64,000 nt of DNA from Duganella sacchari (GTDB lineage: Bacteria; Pseudomonadota; Gammaproteobacteria; Burkholderiales; Burkholderiaceae_D). Numbering within the stretch: the stretch's first letter is position 1; the number at the start of each line of letters is the position of its first letter. The position numbers and the translations under genes are program-made. This document shows, in pieces, positions 1 through 10,865 of the stretch. Where the stretch lies: contig NZ_FRCX01000004.1 of the NCBI RefSeq assembly GCF_900143065.1, positions 496,001-560,000 on the forward strand. The letters run 5' to 3'. The notes under the pieces are model-generated. The model was not told the DNA's origin, did no database searches, and saw nothing but the letters and a program-made list of their open reading frames with translations.

Positions 1-557
1 TGTCTGAACTGAAGTACAACACCGTGGCGTTTGTGCAGGCGGCCAGGCTGCTGCTGCAACGCGACCGCAGCTTGCGCTTCGTCGCGCCGATGGCGGGCGA
101 CAGGCAGAAAGCCTACTTCCAGGAGCTGGTGGCGCAGGCGGGCTTGCAGGATGTCGAGATCCAGCTGCTGGACGGCCAGTCGCACACGGCGATTGCGGCT
201 GCGGAGGCGGTACTGGTGGCATCCGGCACGGCGTCGCTGGAAGTTGCGCTGTTCAAGAAGCCGATGGTGATTGCGTATAAGATGATGGAACTGGAGTGGC
301 AGATCCTGCGCCATTTCGGCTATCAGCCCTGGATCGGTTTGCCGAACATCCTGGCGCGCGAATTCCTGGTGCCGGAGCTGCTGCAGCATGCGGCCAACGC
401 AGAAGCGCTGGCGGAAGCCATGTGGAAGCAGCTTGACGATGCGCCGCATCGCCAGCGCCTGGTGCAGCGGTTCACCGATATGCACCACAGCCTGCTGCGC
501 GACAGTGCGAAGGAAAGTGCAGCCGCCGTGCTGCAAGTGATAGAAAGAGCAAAGTGA
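1..557 (+). CDS. lpxB: Lipid-A-disaccharide synthase, C-terminal part
   Basis: The 3' part of lpxB; the 5' end lies outside the window and the frame is open from base 3. LpxB is a peripheral inner-membrane GT19 glycosyltransferase that joins UDP-2,3-diacylglucosamine and lipid X to form the lipid A disaccharide. The visible ~184 residues show the C-terminal nucleotide-sugar domain: [14 protein letters not shown] near the start, then [21 protein letters not shown] and the GLPNILARE segment typical of the family. The stop overlaps the GTG start of rnhB by four bases, so the two are translationally coupled, the usual order at the end of the lpxD-fabZ-lpxA-lpxB cluster. Confidence 0.95.
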   Translation, partial: SELKYNTVAFVQAARLLLQRDRSLRFVAPMAGDRQKAYFQELVAQAGLQDVEIQLLDGQSHTAIAAAEAVLVASGTASLEVALFKKPMVIAYKMMELEWQILRHFGYQPWIGLPNILAREFLVPELLQHAANAEALAEAMWKQLDDAPHRQRLVQRFTDMHHSLLRDSAKESAAAVLQVIERAK

Positions 558-1174
558 AGAATCAACATCCCGGTCTGTTCGATGACCTGCCTGAATCGCC
601 CGATGAAATCATCTGCGGCGTGGACGAGGCAGGGCGCGGGCCGCTGGCCGGCCCCGTGTTTGCGGCCGCCGTTATCCTCGACCCGCTGCGGCCTATCGAT
701 GGCCTGCGCGACTCCAAGAAGCTCAACGAAGCCAAGCGCGACATGCTGGCGCCGCTGATCAAGGCGCATGCGCTGGCATGGGCGATTGCCGAGGCATCGG
801 AAGAGGAAATCGACCAGCACAACATCCTGCAGGCGTCGATGCTGGCGATGCGCCGCGCGGTCGAAGCGCTGAAGACCGTGCCCACGCTGGCCCTCATCGA
901 CGGCAACCGCTGCCCGGTCATGAAGATCCAGAGCATCGCCATCGTTGGCGGCGACGACAAGGTGGAAGCTATTTCGGCGGCCTCGATCCTGGCCAAGACC
1001 GCACGCGACGCTGCACTGGTGGCGCTGCATGCCCAATATCCGCAGTACTGCTTTGACCAGCACAAGGGCTACGGCACGGCGCTGCATCTGGCGCGCCTGC
1101 GCGAGCATGGACCTTCGCCGGTGCACCGCCGCTCGTTCGCGCCGGTGCGCGCCTTGCTGGAGGTGCGCCTGTGA
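554..1174 (+). CDS. rnhB: Ribonuclease HII
   Basis: Cytoplasmic endonuclease that cuts the RNA strand of RNA-DNA hybrids and single ribonucleotides in DNA. At 206 residues it has the normal length for the family. The active-site start is clear: [15 protein letters not shown] at about residues 21-35 carries the first metal-binding Asp-Glu pair, and [10 protein letters not shown] follows. The [15 protein letters not shown] helix, which holds another catalytic Asp, is also present. It starts with GTG in a GTGA overlap with lpxB and ends in a GTGA overlap with the next gene, so three genes are read as one unit. Confidence 0.96.
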   Translation: MKNQHPGLFDDLPESPDEIICGVDEAGRGPLAGPVFAAAVILDPLRPIDGLRDSKKLNEAKRDMLAPLIKAHALAWAIAEASEEEIDQHNILQASMLAMRRAVEALKTVPTLALIDGNRCPVMKIQSIAIVGGDDKVEAISAASILAKTARDAALVALHAQYPQYCFDQHKGYGTALHLARLREHGPSPVHRRSFAPVRALLEVRL

Positions 1175-1956
1175 AGACGATTACCTCGCGCGACAACGCG
1201 CAATACAAGGAACTGGCCAAGCTGGCCGGCAGCCAGCAGGCGCGCCGCAAGGCCGGCCGCACGCTGCTGGACGGTGTGCATCTGTGCCAGGCGTTCTTGC
1301 AGCTGCGCGGCGTGCCGGAGCAGTGTGTGGTCAGCGAAAGCGCGCTGCACAATCCCGAAGTGATGGAGATTGTCGGCCAGCTGGAGTCGCAGCGCGCGCA
1401 CGTGCTGGCGCTGCCGGATGCGCTGTACAACGGCGTCAGCCAGGTCGAACACGGCGTCGGCGTGATGTTCCTGATCGAGACGCCGGAACGCGCGGTGACC
1501 GCGCCGGTGAGCGTATCGGCCGTGCTGCTGGACGGTGTGCAGGACCCCGGCAATGTCGGCTCCATCCTGCGCAGCGCAGCGGCGGCGGGTATCAGGCAGG
1601 TGTATTGCAGCGCCGGGACGGCGTTCTGCTGGTCGCCGAAAGTGCTGCGTGCGGCCATGGGTGCGCACTTCGTGCTGGATATTTTTGAAAACGTCGATCT
1701 CGCGGGGCTGGTGCGCGCGGCCAAGGTGCCGACGCTGGCGACCAGCGGCTATGCGACGCAGCGCTTGTACGACGTCGATCTGCGCCAGCCGGTCGCGTGG
1801 CTGTTTGGCCACGAAGGGCAGGGGGTGGCGGACGATCTGCTGTCCATGGCCACGCACCAGGTAGTGATTCCGCACCTGGGCCAGGTGGAATCGCTGAACG
1901 TCGCCGCCTGTGCGGCAGTATGCTTTTTCGAACAAGTAAGGCAGAATCAGACGTAA
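1171..1956 (+). CDS. TrmH/SpoU-family RNA 2'-O-methyltransferase
   Basis: 261 residues with an N-terminal RNA-binding (L30e-like) part of ~100 residues and a C-terminal SPOUT knot domain. The three SPOUT motifs are visible: [18 protein letters not shown] (motif 1, with the catalytic Asn and Arg), [10 protein letters not shown] (motif 2) and [18 protein letters not shown] (motif 3). Members use S-adenosylmethionine to methylate the 2'-OH of an rRNA or tRNA guanosine. The exact target (RlmB-like or other 23S site) cannot be told from sequence. GTG start, overlapping rnhB by four bases. Confidence 0.9.
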   Translation: MKTITSRDNAQYKELAKLAGSQQARRKAGRTLLDGVHLCQAFLQLRGVPEQCVVSESALHNPEVMEIVGQLESQRAHVLALPDALYNGVSQVEHGVGVMFLIETPERAVTAPVSVSAVLLDGVQDPGNVGSILRSAAAAGIRQVYCSAGTAFCWSPKVLRAAMGAHFVLDIFENVDLAGLVRAAKVPTLATSGYATQRLYDVDLRQPVAWLFGHEGQGVADDLLSMATHQVVIPHLGQVESLNVAACAAVCFFEQVRQNQT

Positions 1957-1974
1957 GCACACACGGGAGCCGTC

Positions 1975-3174
1975 ATGGATATCGCGCAGTTGCACTTTCT
2001 GGTAGCCGAAGGGGATCAGGTTCAACGGCACGCACTGGCTGATATCCTGGTTCATCTTGGCGTCGGACGGATCACGCAGGCGCCTGACGGCCACACGGCG
2101 CTGCGCCACTTCAGCGCCGGTATCACGCCGGTGGTGGACATCGCCATCATCGACCTCGCCCTGCCGGGCATGGATGCGCTGGAGCTGATACGCCGCCTGG
2201 GCGAAGCGCGCTGCAAGGCTGGCATCATCATCGTTGGCGCGCAGACCAATGCGGTGCTGTTTTCGGTGGAAACCATGGCGCTGGCCTACGGCGTCAACGT
2301 GCTGGGCGCGATTGGCAAGCCGGTCATCGGCAGCCGTCTTGAAGCGTTCATCGGCAATTATCTTCAACCGGCGCAGCCGCACGGCGCGGGCGGCAGGGCG
2401 CCGGCCCTGTCGTTTGCCGAAGTCGGACAGGGGTTGCAGTCGCGCGAATTCGATCCCTTCTTCCAGCCCAAAATCGAACTGGAGACAGGGCAGGTCAAGG
2501 GCCTGGAGATGTTTGCGCGCTGGCGGCATCCGCTGTACGGCGTGCTCGGGCCGGCGTCCTTCATGCCGGCACTGGAAGAAGCACGGCGTGTCGATTTCCT
2601 CGACTGGACCATGATCGAGAAGTCGGCCGCGGCCTGCCGCGCACTGCACGACCAGGGCATACCGATTTCGTTTTCCATCAACGTCGACCAGACCACGCTG
2701 GCGCATCCGCAGTTCATGGAGCAGGTCGCGGCCTGTCTGGAGCGGCATCGCATCATGGCGGACTACATTACCTTCGAGATGACGGAATCGGCGGTGCTGA
2801 CCACCGACCCGCACTTCCTCGAACGCCTGCTACGCCTGCGCATGAAAGGCTTTGGTCTGGCGATCGACGACTACGGTACGGCGCGCAGCAATCTGCAGCT
2901 GCTGGCGCGCATTCCGTTCTCCGAGCTCAAGATCGACCGCAGCTTTGTCGATGGCGCTTCCAAGCGCGCCGCGATTGGCACCGTGCTGCGCTCCTGTCTG
3001 GGCCTGGCCCGCAGCCTGGATCGCCGCTCGGTGGCGGTCGGCGTCGAGACCAAACAGGACTGGGATTTCCTGCAAGGACTGGGCTGTACCTACGCGCAGG
3101 GCTACTACATCGCCAAGCCGATGCCGGTTGAAGAGTTCCCGGACTGGCTCGCGGACTGGCAGCACTTCTTCTGA
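1975..3174 (+). CDS. Response regulator with receiver and EAL domains
   Basis: 399 residues: a receiver domain (1-120, phosphoacceptor Asp in IIDLALPGMDALEL) followed by an EAL domain (150-395) of the c-di-GMP phosphodiesterase family. The EAL signature is altered: it reads GLEMFARW instead of ExLxRW, and loop 6 reads DDYGTARSNL instead of DDFGTGYSSL, while the FEMTES and LKIDRSFV segments are kept. It may be a weakly active or non-catalytic c-di-GMP sensor; this is inference. ATG start 18 bases after the methyltransferase stop. No histidine kinase lies next to it. Confidence 0.88.
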   Translation: MDIAQLHFLVAEGDQVQRHALADILVHLGVGRITQAPDGHTALRHFSAGITPVVDIAIIDLALPGMDALELIRRLGEARCKAGIIIVGAQTNAVLFSVETMALAYGVNVLGAIGKPVIGSRLEAFIGNYLQPAQPHGAGGRAPALSFAEVGQGLQSREFDPFFQPKIELETGQVKGLEMFARWRHPLYGVLGPASFMPALEEARRVDFLDWTMIEKSAAACRALHDQGIPISFSINVDQTTLAHPQFMEQVAACLERHRIMADYITFEMTESAVLTTDPHFLERLLRLRMKGFGLAIDDYGTARSNLQLLARIPFSELKIDRSFVDGASKRAAIGTVLRSCLGLARSLDRRSVAVGVETKQDWDFLQGLGCTYAQGYYIAKPMPVEEFPDWLADWQHFF

Positions 3175-3258
3175 GCGCGATCAAATACACGCCGCTGTAA
3201 CGCACGCACACTCGTTGCCTGCCTTCCCGCCGGGAGGGCGCCACAAACGAGGTGCGAC

Positions 3259-5481
3259 ATGGCTAAACGTAAAACCAACGGCGGCGCAGAAGACAGCGCC
3301 GGGTCCATCCTGAGCACGGTGGCCGGACCGTCAGTGCCGCCACATCCGACGCGGCTTGAACCGCCCGCCACCGGCACCAGCACGGAAACCGTGGCATCGC
3401 CAAAGGTTGGCGACGGCCAGCCGGCCATCGGCGAGAACGCCTTGAACCGTCCGCTGGACCGCGTTCGTGTCGACGATAGCGCGCGCGAGCTGACCACCAA
3501 CCAGGCGGTGCCCGTGGCGGACAATCAGAACTCGCTGAAAGCGGGACTGCGTGGCCCAACGCTGATGGAAGACTTCATCCTGCGCGAAAAGATCACGCAC
3601 TTCGACCATGAACGCATCCCGGAACGGGTGGTGCACGCACGTGGCTCGGCCGCACATGGCTATTTTGAAAGCTACGAGGACCTGGGCGATCTCACACGCG
3701 CCGCGCCGTTCACGGCGGCCGGCAAGCGCACCCCGGTGTTTGTACGTTTCTCGACGGTGGCCGGCGAGCGTGGTTCCGCCGACACGGTGCGCGATGTACG
3801 CGGCTTTGCCGTCAAGTTCTATACCGATAAAGGCAACTGGGACCTGGTCGGAAACAATATGCCCGTGTTCTTCATCCAGGATGCGATGAAGTTCCCGGAC
3901 CTGATCCACGCCGTCAAACCCGAACCGCACAACGGCATGCCGCAGGCGGCCAGCGCGCATGACACGTTCTGGGACTTTGCTTCGCTGAGTCCCGAAATCG
4001 CGCACATGCTGCTGTGGCACACCTCCGACCGCGCCATCCCGCGCAGCTACCGCATGATGCAGGGCTTCGGCGTGCATACTTTCCGGCTCGTGAACGCGCA
4101 AGGCGTATCGGTATTCTGCAAATTCCACTGGTCGCCGATGGCGGGTACGCATTCGCTGGTGTGGGACGAGGCGGCGCGCATCACCGGCGCCGACCCGGAC
4201 TTCCACCGCCGCGATCTGTGGGAGGCCATCGATAGCGGCCAGTTTCCGGAGTGGGAGCTGGGCCTGCAGATCTTCACGGAGGATCAGGTGGCGAAGTTCC
4301 CGTTTGATATTCTCGATCCGACCAAGATCGTGCCGGAAGAGATGGTGGCGGTGCGTACGGTGGGCAAGATGGTCTTGAATCGTAACCCGGATAATTTCTT
4401 CGCCGAGACCGAGCAGGTGGCGTTTTGCGCCGCGCATGTGGTGCCGGGCGTGGACTTCAGCGATGATCCGCTGCTGCAAGGGCGGCTGCATTCGTATATC
4501 GACACGCAGATCAGCCGTCTCGGCGGGGCGAACTTCCACGAAATTCCGATCAACACCCCGGTCGCGCAGATGCACAATAATCAGCGCGATGGCATGCACC
4601 GCCAGGCGATCAACCGCGGACGCGTCAACTACGAGCCCAACTCCCTGGCGGGTGGCTGCCCATTTCAGGCGGGCGCGCGCGGTTTTGTCAGCTTCCCTGA
4701 GCCGCAGCATGGCAGCAAGGTGCGCGGCAAGCCGGAGCTGTTTGCCGATCACTATTCGCAGGCACGCTTATTCTGGATCAGCCAGAGTCTGACGGAGCAG
4801 CGTCACATCATCGCCGCATTCCGTTTCGAGCTGACGCGCGTGCAGACACCGGCCGTGCGGCAGCGCGTGCTGGCCTTGCTGGCCAATATCGATGAGGTGC
4901 TGGTCGCCAGCGTGGCGGAAGGGCTGGGCATGTCGGTGCCGCCGCCATTGCCGCCAGCGACCGACCGGCCACCGTACGACTATCCGCCATCGCCAGGCCT
5001 GTCCCTGTTTGCCCGGCCGGGCAGCATGGGCATCCGTACGCGGCGCGTGGCGCTGCTGGTCGGCGCCAATACGGATCTGGCGCAAGCGCGCAGCCTGTAT
5101 GCCTCGCTGCTGGATGACGGCGCCGTACCCCGCCTGATCGGCGAGCGTATTGGCCCGGTTGTCGAGATTAGCCTGGAAACCGCACCGTCGGTGCTGTGGG
5201 ATGGCGTGATCGTGCCGGATGCTATGCCCGCCGTGGGAGACGTCACGGTGTTTGAATTCCTCAAACTGCAATACCGTCATGGTAAGCCGCTACTGGCATT
5301 GGGCAACGGTGCGGAGCTGCTCAAGGCCGCCCGGATTCCGCACACGCTGCCGCATGGTGTGCCCGATCCGGGTGTGATTGTCGCTGCAGCGGTGGATGCA
5401 ATGGAGGCTCTGGCCAGCGTCAAGGCGGTGCTGGCGCAGCACCGCGTATATGCGCGCGAGACTGATCCGCCGCGCGTTTAG
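3259..5481 (+). CDS. katE: Large-subunit catalase HPII
   Basis: Haem catalase of the large-subunit clade (740 residues; HPII is ~750). It decomposes hydrogen peroxide to water and oxygen in the cytoplasm. Visible parts: a charged N-terminal extension (1-80), the catalytic His region [16 protein letters not shown] near residue 125, the distal Asn region [14 protein letters not shown], the proximal haem Tyr in [15 protein letters not shown], and a C-terminal flavodoxin/GATase1-like domain (from ~590, [12 protein letters not shown]). ATG preceded by GAGGTG. The N-terminus is longer than the folded core and Pro/Thr rich, as in other HPII proteins. Confidence 0.95.
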   Translation: MAKRKTNGGAEDSAGSILSTVAGPSVPPHPTRLEPPATGTSTETVASPKVGDGQPAIGENALNRPLDRVRVDDSARELTTNQAVPVADNQNSLKAGLRGPTLMEDFILREKITHFDHERIPERVVHARGSAAHGYFESYEDLGDLTRAAPFTAAGKRTPVFVRFSTVAGERGSADTVRDVRGFAVKFYTDKGNWDLVGNNMPVFFIQDAMKFPDLIHAVKPEPHNGMPQAASAHDTFWDFASLSPEIAHMLLWHTSDRAIPRSYRMMQGFGVHTFRLVNAQGVSVFCKFHWSPMAGTHSLVWDEAARITGADPDFHRRDLWEAIDSGQFPEWELGLQIFTEDQVAKFPFDILDPTKIVPEEMVAVRTVGKMVLNRNPDNFFAETEQVAFCAAHVVPGVDFSDDPLLQGRLHSYIDTQISRLGGANFHEIPINTPVAQMHNNQRDGMHRQAINRGRVNYEPNSLAGGCPFQAGARGFVSFPEPQHGSKVRGKPELFADHYSQARLFWISQSLTEQRHIIAAFRFELTRVQTPAVRQRVLALLANIDEVLVASVAEGLGMSVPPPLPPATDRPPYDYPPSPGLSLFARPGSMGIRTRRVALLVGANTDLAQARSLYASLLDDGAVPRLIGERIGPVVEISLETAPSVLWDGVIVPDAMPAVGDVTVFEFLKLQYRHGKPLLALGNGAELLKAARIPHTLPHGVPDPGVIVAAAVDAMEALASVKAVLAQHRVYARETDPPRV

Positions 5482-5488
5482 CCTGGCG

Positions 5489-6832
5489 TTAGTCCGCGCG
5501 GTAGCTCTCGCGGACTTTCACCAGCAGCATCTCCAGCGCGCTGCGGTCGTACCAGCGGCCTGCCGCCATCACGCCAACGGGTTTGCGCAGCGTCGACAGG
5601 TCGTCGAGCGGATTCTGGTCGCTGAGCAGCAGGTCTGCGCGGTATCCCACCTTGATCTGGCCGAACGGCACGCCGCCTTTGGTGCGCGCGATAAAGGCGC
5701 CGGGCGCGCGCGTGGCGGTAGTCAGCGCCTGATAGCGGCTCAACTGCGAGCGTTCCAGCTCGGCCAGATTGTCGTGCAGTGAAAAGCCGGGCGTCAGGCC
5801 CGGAATCGTCGGCGCATCGGTGCCGGATAGCAGTTCGACGCCGCTGTCCGCCATCGCTTTCGCGAGTTTGCGTTCAAACGCCAGCTTGGCTTCCAGCCGC
5901 GCGCTCTTGCTGCCGTAGCTGCTGCGGCGCCATGCCTGCCGATCCGTCCACGACACATACGCCGCCTCGCGCGCGCCCAGGTAGCGCCGCAGCGCGTCGG
6001 GACGGCCCATCTGGTCTGCCAGCGTTTTATAGGTGATGAGGTCTGCCGTCACGGCGGCGTTGTACTGGCGGACCAGCGCCACGGCTTGCGGAATGCGCGA
6101 TTCATCCGGGGGCGTGTCTGTCTCCTGCGCGCCGGCCGGCGTGAAGTAGGTATAGAAGAATTCCTCCAGATGCGCGACCATGACCTGGCCTTGCGCCAGT
6201 TGCCGCTCCAGCCGCACGGCCGTAACGCCATGGCCGACCAGCGGCAGCGCGTATTGGCGGCTGGTGTTGGCCAGTGCGCTATAGACTTCCTGCGACAGGC
6301 CGACATAGACCTTGATGAAGTCGTAGCGATTGGCGGCCGCCAGTTCGACTGCGGCGCGCGCCTGTGAGGGCGTTTTCAGCACCACGCCGTTGTAGTCCGG
6401 CGTGCCGTCCACCATCAGGCTCGCATACACGTGCGGTCCGGGCAGGTCGCCGCGTTCGATGGCAGGGATGATGCTGTCAACCAGATTGGCGCGCGCACCG
6501 CCCATGTTGAGCAGCGTGGTCACGCCGTTGGCCAGGTACACGGCCAGGTCGCCACGTGTTTCAGCGTGAGTGTGCATATCGGCCAGGCCGGGCGACAGCC
6601 AGCGCGTGCCGTAGCCATCGACGACCTTGGCGCCGGCGGGAACCGGCAGCGCTTCGCCGATGGCGGTGATACGGCCATCGGTCACCAGCACTGTCTGGTC
6701 GGTCAGCACGCGCTCGCTGTCCATCGGCACGACGTTCATGCGGACGAAGGCGGTGGTCTCCGCGCGCGCCACGCCATGCGTGGCCATTGCCAGGATGGCC
6801 GATGCCGCAAGCAGGCGCGCGACGAAACGCAT
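5489..6832 (-). CDS. Exported amidohydrolase-superfamily protein
   Basis: 447 residues with an N-terminal signal peptide ([15 protein letters not shown], cleavage after VARA). The metal-dependent hydrolase signature is present: WLSPGLADMHTHAET carries the HxH metal pair, PLVGHGV a further His, and LLSGTDAP the catalytic Asp near residue 355. The imidazolonepropionase/prolidase-like branch of the superfamily fits best; the substrate is unknown. Its ATG overlaps the stop codon of ppsR by one base (TGATG), suggesting co-transcription with ppsR. Confidence 0.85.
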   Translation of the reverse strand: MRFVARLLAASAILAMATHGVARAETTAFVRMNVVPMDSERVLTDQTVLVTDGRITAIGEALPVPAGAKVVDGYGTRWLSPGLADMHTHAETRGDLAVYLANGVTTLLNMGGARANLVDSIIPAIERGDLPGPHVYASLMVDGTPDYNGVVLKTPSQARAAVELAAANRYDFIKVYVGLSQEVYSALANTSRQYALPLVGHGVTAVRLERQLAQGQVMVAHLEEFFYTYFTPAGAQETDTPPDESRIPQAVALVRQYNAAVTADLITYKTLADQMGRPDALRRYLGAREAAYVSWTDRQAWRRSSYGSKSARLEAKLAFERKLAKAMADSGVELLSGTDAPTIPGLTPGFSLHDNLAELERSQLSRYQALTTATRAPGAFIARTKGGVPFGQIKVGYRADLLLSDQNPLDDLSTLRKPVGVMAAGRWYDRSALEMLLVKVRESYRAD

Positions 6833-7680
6833 CAGTATTCGCGCCGGTCCGGTTTAATCTCTTGCAGGATGGTGGTCGAGATCTCTTCAATCGACTTGGT
6901 GGTCGATGACAGCCAGCGGATGCCTTCGCGCTTCATCATCAGTTCCGCCTCGTTGACTTCATAGCGGCAGTTTTCCAGCGATGCGTACTTGCTGCCCGCG
7001 CGGCGTTCATTGCGGATTTCGCTCAGGCGCTCCGGCGTAATCGTCAGGCCAAAGATCTTGGATTTGAATTCGTACAGCGACGATGGCAGCCTGCCGCGCT
7101 CGAAGTCGTCCGGGATCAGCGGGTAGTTGGCCGCCTTGATCCCATACTGCATGGCCAGATACAGGCTGGTTGGTGTTTTGCCGGAGCGCGACACACCGAC
7201 CAGTATCACGTCGGCCGAGGCCAGGTTCTTGTGCGACTGGCCATCGTCATGCGCCAGCGAGAAATTGATTGCCTCGATGCGGTTCTTGTATTCCTCGCTG
7301 TCGACGATGTTGTGCGAGCGGCCAATGGTGTGGGTCGATGGCACGCCAAGTTCTTGTTCCAGTGGGGCAACAAACGTCTGGAACATGTCCATATACATGC
7401 CCTTGCATAGACGAATGATATCGGACAACTCCGTCTTGACCAGCGTGGAAAAGATGATGGGACGTTGACCGTCGGTCGCAAATGCCTCGTTAATCTTGCG
7501 CACGGCGTCGTGCGCCTTGTCCAGCGTATCGATGAAGGGCAGGCGCACCTGGCGGAAACGCAGCTCGAACTGGGTCAGCACCGAGTGACCAAAGGTTTCC
7601 GCCGTAATGCCGGTGCCATCCGAAACAAAAAATACGGTACGGGCCGCGGAAGGCAGAGGTTGTCGTTGTTCTTGTGTCAT
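6832..7680 (-). CDS. ppsR: PEP synthase regulatory protein (bifunctional kinase/pyrophosphorylase)
   Basis: 282 residues of the DUF299 (kinase-PPPase) family. It phosphorylates PEP synthase with ADP, switching it off, and removes the phosphate with Pi. Key motifs: [15 protein letters not shown] at residues 18-32, [13 protein letters not shown], and the P-loop-like [19 protein letters not shown] near 155. It is divergent from ppsA, its known target, across a ~150-base gap; this arrangement is conserved in proteobacteria. Confidence 0.95.
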   Translation of the reverse strand: MTQEQRQPLPSAARTVFFVSDGTGITAETFGHSVLTQFELRFRQVRLPFIDTLDKAHDAVRKINEAFATDGQRPIIFSTLVKTELSDIIRLCKGMYMDMFQTFVAPLEQELGVPSTHTIGRSHNIVDSEEYKNRIEAINFSLAHDDGQSHKNLASADVILVGVSRSGKTPTSLYLAMQYGIKAANYPLIPDDFERGRLPSSLYEFKSKIFGLTITPERLSEIRNERRAGSKYASLENCRYEVNEAELMMKREGIRWLSSTTKSIEEISTTILQEIKPDRREY

Positions 7681-7833
7681 GTAGAGGAAGCTATCTTATA
7701 TTGTGAATCGTCAATTCTCGCCGCAGGCTGTAGAATAATCGCCAATGGTTAGATTGTGCTGCACGACGAACAGAATAACAAGAAACAAGTCTGCGCCTCG
7801 CTGGAAGATTTCTATCATCAAAAAGGTGTAATT

Positions 7834-10263
7834 ATGTCCAACGCAGCATTGAAGGAGCAGAGTAACGACGCGGTATACGTTGCCTCATTTGAACACTTGC
7901 GCATGACGGATGTTGAATCCGTCGGCGGCAAGAACGCCTCCCTGGGCGAAATGATCAGCCAACTGGCAGGTGCCGGTGTGCGTGTGCCTGGTGGTTTTGC
8001 CACCACCGCACAGGCTTTCCGTGACTTCCTGTCGCACAGCGTGGACGGCGGCAAATCGCTGGCCGACCGTATCGCTGACCGCCTCGCGGATCTGAACATC
8101 GACGACGTGCGCTCGCTGGCGCAAGCCGGCGCCGAGATCCGTCAGTGGATCGTCGAGACCCCATTCCAGCCTCGTCTGGAACAGGAGATCAAGACCTACT
8201 ACGATCAACTGGTGGCCGACTCGTCGACCGAAATGTCGTTTGCCGTGCGCTCCTCGGCAACTGCAGAAGATTTGCCGGACGCTTCGTTCGCCGGCCAGCA
8301 GGAGACTTTCCTGAACGTGGTCGGCATCGACAACGTGCTGGACGCGATGAAACACGTCTTCGCCTCGCTGTACAACGACCGCGCGATTTCCTACCGCGTG
8401 CACAAAGGCTTCACCCATGCGGAAGTGGCGCTGTCGGCTGGCGTGCAGCGCATGGTGCGCTCGGACCTGGGCGCAGCGGGCGTGATGTTCACCATCGATA
8501 CCGAATCCGGTTTCAAGGACGTGGTGTTTGTGACCTCGAGCTATGGCCTGGGTGAGACGGTGGTGCAGGGCGCGGTCAATCCGGACGAGTTCTATGTCCA
8601 CAAGCCGATGCTGGAAAAGGGCAAGTCGCCTGTCATCCGCCGCAATATCGGTTCGAAACTGATCAAGATGGAATTCACGGCCGAAGCCAAGGCTGGCCGT
8701 TCGGTGAAGACGGTCGACGTGCCGGTCGAGCTGCGCAACCGCTACTCGCTGAACGATGAAGAAGTGGTGGAGCTGGCCAAGTACGCGGTCATCATCGAAA
8801 ACCACTATGGCCGTGCTATGGACATCGAGTGGGGCAAGGATGGCCGTGACGGCAAGTTGTACATCCTGCAGGCGCGTCCTGAAACCGTGAAGTCGCAACA
8901 GAAACCGACCGACGTGCAGCAGCGCTTCAAGCTGAAATCGTCGGGCACCGTGCTGGCGTCGGGCCGCGCGATTGGCCAGAAGATTGGCGCCGGTCCGGTC
9001 CGCGTGATTAGCGACCCATCGGAAATGGAACGTGTGCAGCCAGGCGACGTGCTGGTGGCCGACATGACCGACCCTAACTGGGAACCGGTCATGAAGCGCG
9101 CATCGGCGATCGTCACCAACCGTGGCGGCCGTACCTGCCACGCGGCGATCATCGCGCGTGAACTGGGCGTGCCTGCGGTAGTGGGCTGCGGCGACGCGAC
9201 TGACGTGCTGAAAGACGGCACCTTCGTTACCGTGTCCTGCGCTGAAGGCGATGAAGGCAAGATCTACGACGGCCTGCTGGAAACTGAAATTTCGGAAGTC
9301 TCGCGCGGCGAGCTGCCCAAGCTGCCAACCAAGATCATGCTGAACGTGGGTAACCCGCAGCTGGCGTTTGACTTCCAGGCCGTGCCTAACGCTGGTGTGG
9401 GTCTGGCGCGTCTGGAGTTCATCATCAATAACAATATCGGCGTCCACCCGAAAGCGATTCTCGAGTACCCGAACATTGATGCGGACCTCAAGAAGGCAGT
9501 GGAGTCGGTCGCGCGCGGCCACGCTTCGCCGAAAGCCTTCTACGTCGACAAGCTGGCGGAAGGCATTGCCACCATCGCTGCGGCGTTCTGGCCGAAACCA
9601 GTGATCGTGCGTCTGTCGGACTTCAAGTCCAACGAGTACAAGAAGCTGATCGGCGGTTCGCGCTACGAGCCGGATGAAGAAAACCCGATGCTGGGCTTCC
9701 GCGGCGCGGCACGTTACCTGGCGGCCGATTTCGCCGGCGCCTTCGAAATGGAATGCGCAGCGATGAAGCGCGTGCGTAACGACATGGGCCTGACCAACGT
9801 CGAGATCATGGTGCCGTTCGTGCGGACGCTGGGCCAGGCCGAGAAGGTAGTCGACCTGCTGGGCAAGAACGGTCTGGTACGCGGCGAAAATGGTCTGCGT
9901 CTGATCATGATGTGCGAAGTGCCGTCCAACGCGATTCTGGCCGAGCGCTTCCTGGAGCACTTCGATGGCTTCTCGATCGGTTCCAACGACCTGACCCAGC
10001 TGACCCTGGGCCTGGACCGCGATTCCGGCATGGCGCTGCTGGCGGCGGACTTCGACGAGCGTGACGATGCCGTGAAAGCGCTGCTGTCGCAGGCGATCCA
10101 GGCTTGCCGCGCGCAGGGCAAGTACATCGGCATCTGCGGCCAGGGCCCTTCGGACCACCCTGACTTTGCAGCGTGGCTGATGGAGCAGGGTATCGAATCG
10201 ATGTCGCTGAATCCGGACTCGGTGATCGATACCTGGCAGAAGCTGGCGTCCCTGCAAAAGTAA
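7834..10263 (+). CDS. ppsA: Phosphoenolpyruvate synthase
   Basis: Converts pyruvate + ATP + water to PEP + AMP + Pi, feeding gluconeogenesis. 809 residues from the ATG at 7834, chosen over an upstream in-frame extension because an AAGG site lies just before it and the family begins with a short tail before the ATP-grasp domain. Domains in order: ATP-binding ([12 protein letters not shown] to ~360), the swivelling phosphohistidine domain ([18 protein letters not shown], catalytic His ~430), and the PEP/pyruvate TIM barrel ([45 protein letters not shown] near the C-terminus with the catalytic Cys). Controlled by the divergent PpsR; followed by an intrinsic terminator. Confidence 0.97.
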   Translation: MSNAALKEQSNDAVYVASFEHLRMTDVESVGGKNASLGEMISQLAGAGVRVPGGFATTAQAFRDFLSHSVDGGKSLADRIADRLADLNIDDVRSLAQAGAEIRQWIVETPFQPRLEQEIKTYYDQLVADSSTEMSFAVRSSATAEDLPDASFAGQQETFLNVVGIDNVLDAMKHVFASLYNDRAISYRVHKGFTHAEVALSAGVQRMVRSDLGAAGVMFTIDTESGFKDVVFVTSSYGLGETVVQGAVNPDEFYVHKPMLEKGKSPVIRRNIGSKLIKMEFTAEAKAGRSVKTVDVPVELRNRYSLNDEEVVELAKYAVIIENHYGRAMDIEWGKDGRDGKLYILQARPETVKSQQKPTDVQQRFKLKSSGTVLASGRAIGQKIGAGPVRVISDPSEMERVQPGDVLVADMTDPNWEPVMKRASAIVTNRGGRTCHAAIIARELGVPAVVGCGDATDVLKDGTFVTVSCAEGDEGKIYDGLLETEISEVSRGELPKLPTKIMLNVGNPQLAFDFQAVPNAGVGLARLEFIINNNIGVHPKAILEYPNIDADLKKAVESVARGHASPKAFYVDKLAEGIATIAAAFWPKPVIVRLSDFKSNEYKKLIGGSRYEPDEENPMLGFRGAARYLAADFAGAFEMECAAMKRVRNDMGLTNVEIMVPFVRTLGQAEKVVDLLGKNGLVRGENGLRLIMMCEVPSNAILAERFLEHFDGFSIGSNDLTQLTLGLDRDSGMALLAADFDERDDAVKALLSQAIQACRAQGKYIGICGQGPSDHPDFAAWLMEQGIESMSLNPDSVIDTWQKLASLQK

Positions 10264-10353
10264 TTGAGGCATTGACGTAAGCTGAAATTGGTATAGACTG
10301 CAGTTATCGAATTTAGTAGCAAAAAACTCTATCAATACCATTTGTTCAGCAGT

Positions 10354-10392
10354 AAAAACCCTCGCAGCCCACACCGGGACGCGGGGGTTTTT
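10354..10392 (+). terminator. Rho-independent terminator after ppsA
   Basis: A stem of about 12 pairs (10354-10365 with 10381-10392, one G-T pair) with GC-rich base and a closing run of T. It lies 90 bases past the ppsA stop and before the nfeD ribosome site. Confidence 0.8.
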
Positions 10393-10421
10393 GCATTTTG
10401 TTTCATCGAAAGGAGCCCATC

Positions 10422-10844
10422 ATGGCTGACTGGAGTTACTGGCTGGCTGGCGCCGGCTTGACCGTCATACTCGAACTGTTCAGCGGAACATTTTATCTGC
10501 TGATGATTGCGATAGGCCTGGCGGCCGGCGCTGGCGCGGCGGCGATCGGCTTCGGCGAAGCGGTGCAGCTGCTGGTGGCCGCCGTGGTCGGCGTAATCGC
10601 CACCGTGGCCTTGCGCCGCAGCCGCTACGGCAGGCAGCAGCAACGCGTGCAGGCCGAGCGCGACCCCAACGTCAATCTGGATATCGGCCAGACCGTGCAT
10701 GTGCCGGCATGGCAGAACGGCGCAGCGCGCGTGATGTATCGCGGCGCGCTGTGGGATGTAGAACTTGCGCCTGGCGGCACCGCGACGCCGGGGCAGTACA
10801 CGATACGCGAAGTTCGCGGCAGCCGCCTGATTGTGGCGGCTTAA
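10422..10844 (+). CDS. NfeD-family membrane protein
   Basis: 140 residues: two to three hydrophobic helices (SYWLAGAGLTVILELFSG; LLMIAIGLAAGAGAAAIG; LLVAAVVGVIATVAL), then a cytosolic OB-fold domain (QTVHVPAWQNGAARVMYRGALW). This is the short NfeD1b type that always pairs with a stomatin-like SPFH protein, here the next gene. The ATG at 10422 follows an AAAGGAG site; an in-frame TTG at 10398 is less likely. Role: membrane microdomain partner of the SPFH protein; molecular activity is not established. Confidence 0.88.
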   Translation: MADWSYWLAGAGLTVILELFSGTFYLLMIAIGLAAGAGAAAIGFGEAVQLLVAAVVGVIATVALRRSRYGRQQQRVQAERDPNVNLDIGQTVHVPAWQNGAARVMYRGALWDVELAPGGTATPGQYTIREVRGSRLIVAA

Positions 10845-10865
10845 GATCAACCAACGGAGAACCAT

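Noticed and set aside
7681..7833. Promoter of ppsA around TAGAAT at 7731
   Set aside because: No -35 hexamer at a suitable distance could be found, so it was not listed.
7885..10374. 829-codon minus-strand frame opposite ppsA
   Set aside because: Shadow of the high-GC ppsA coding frame; no start site or recognisable domain.
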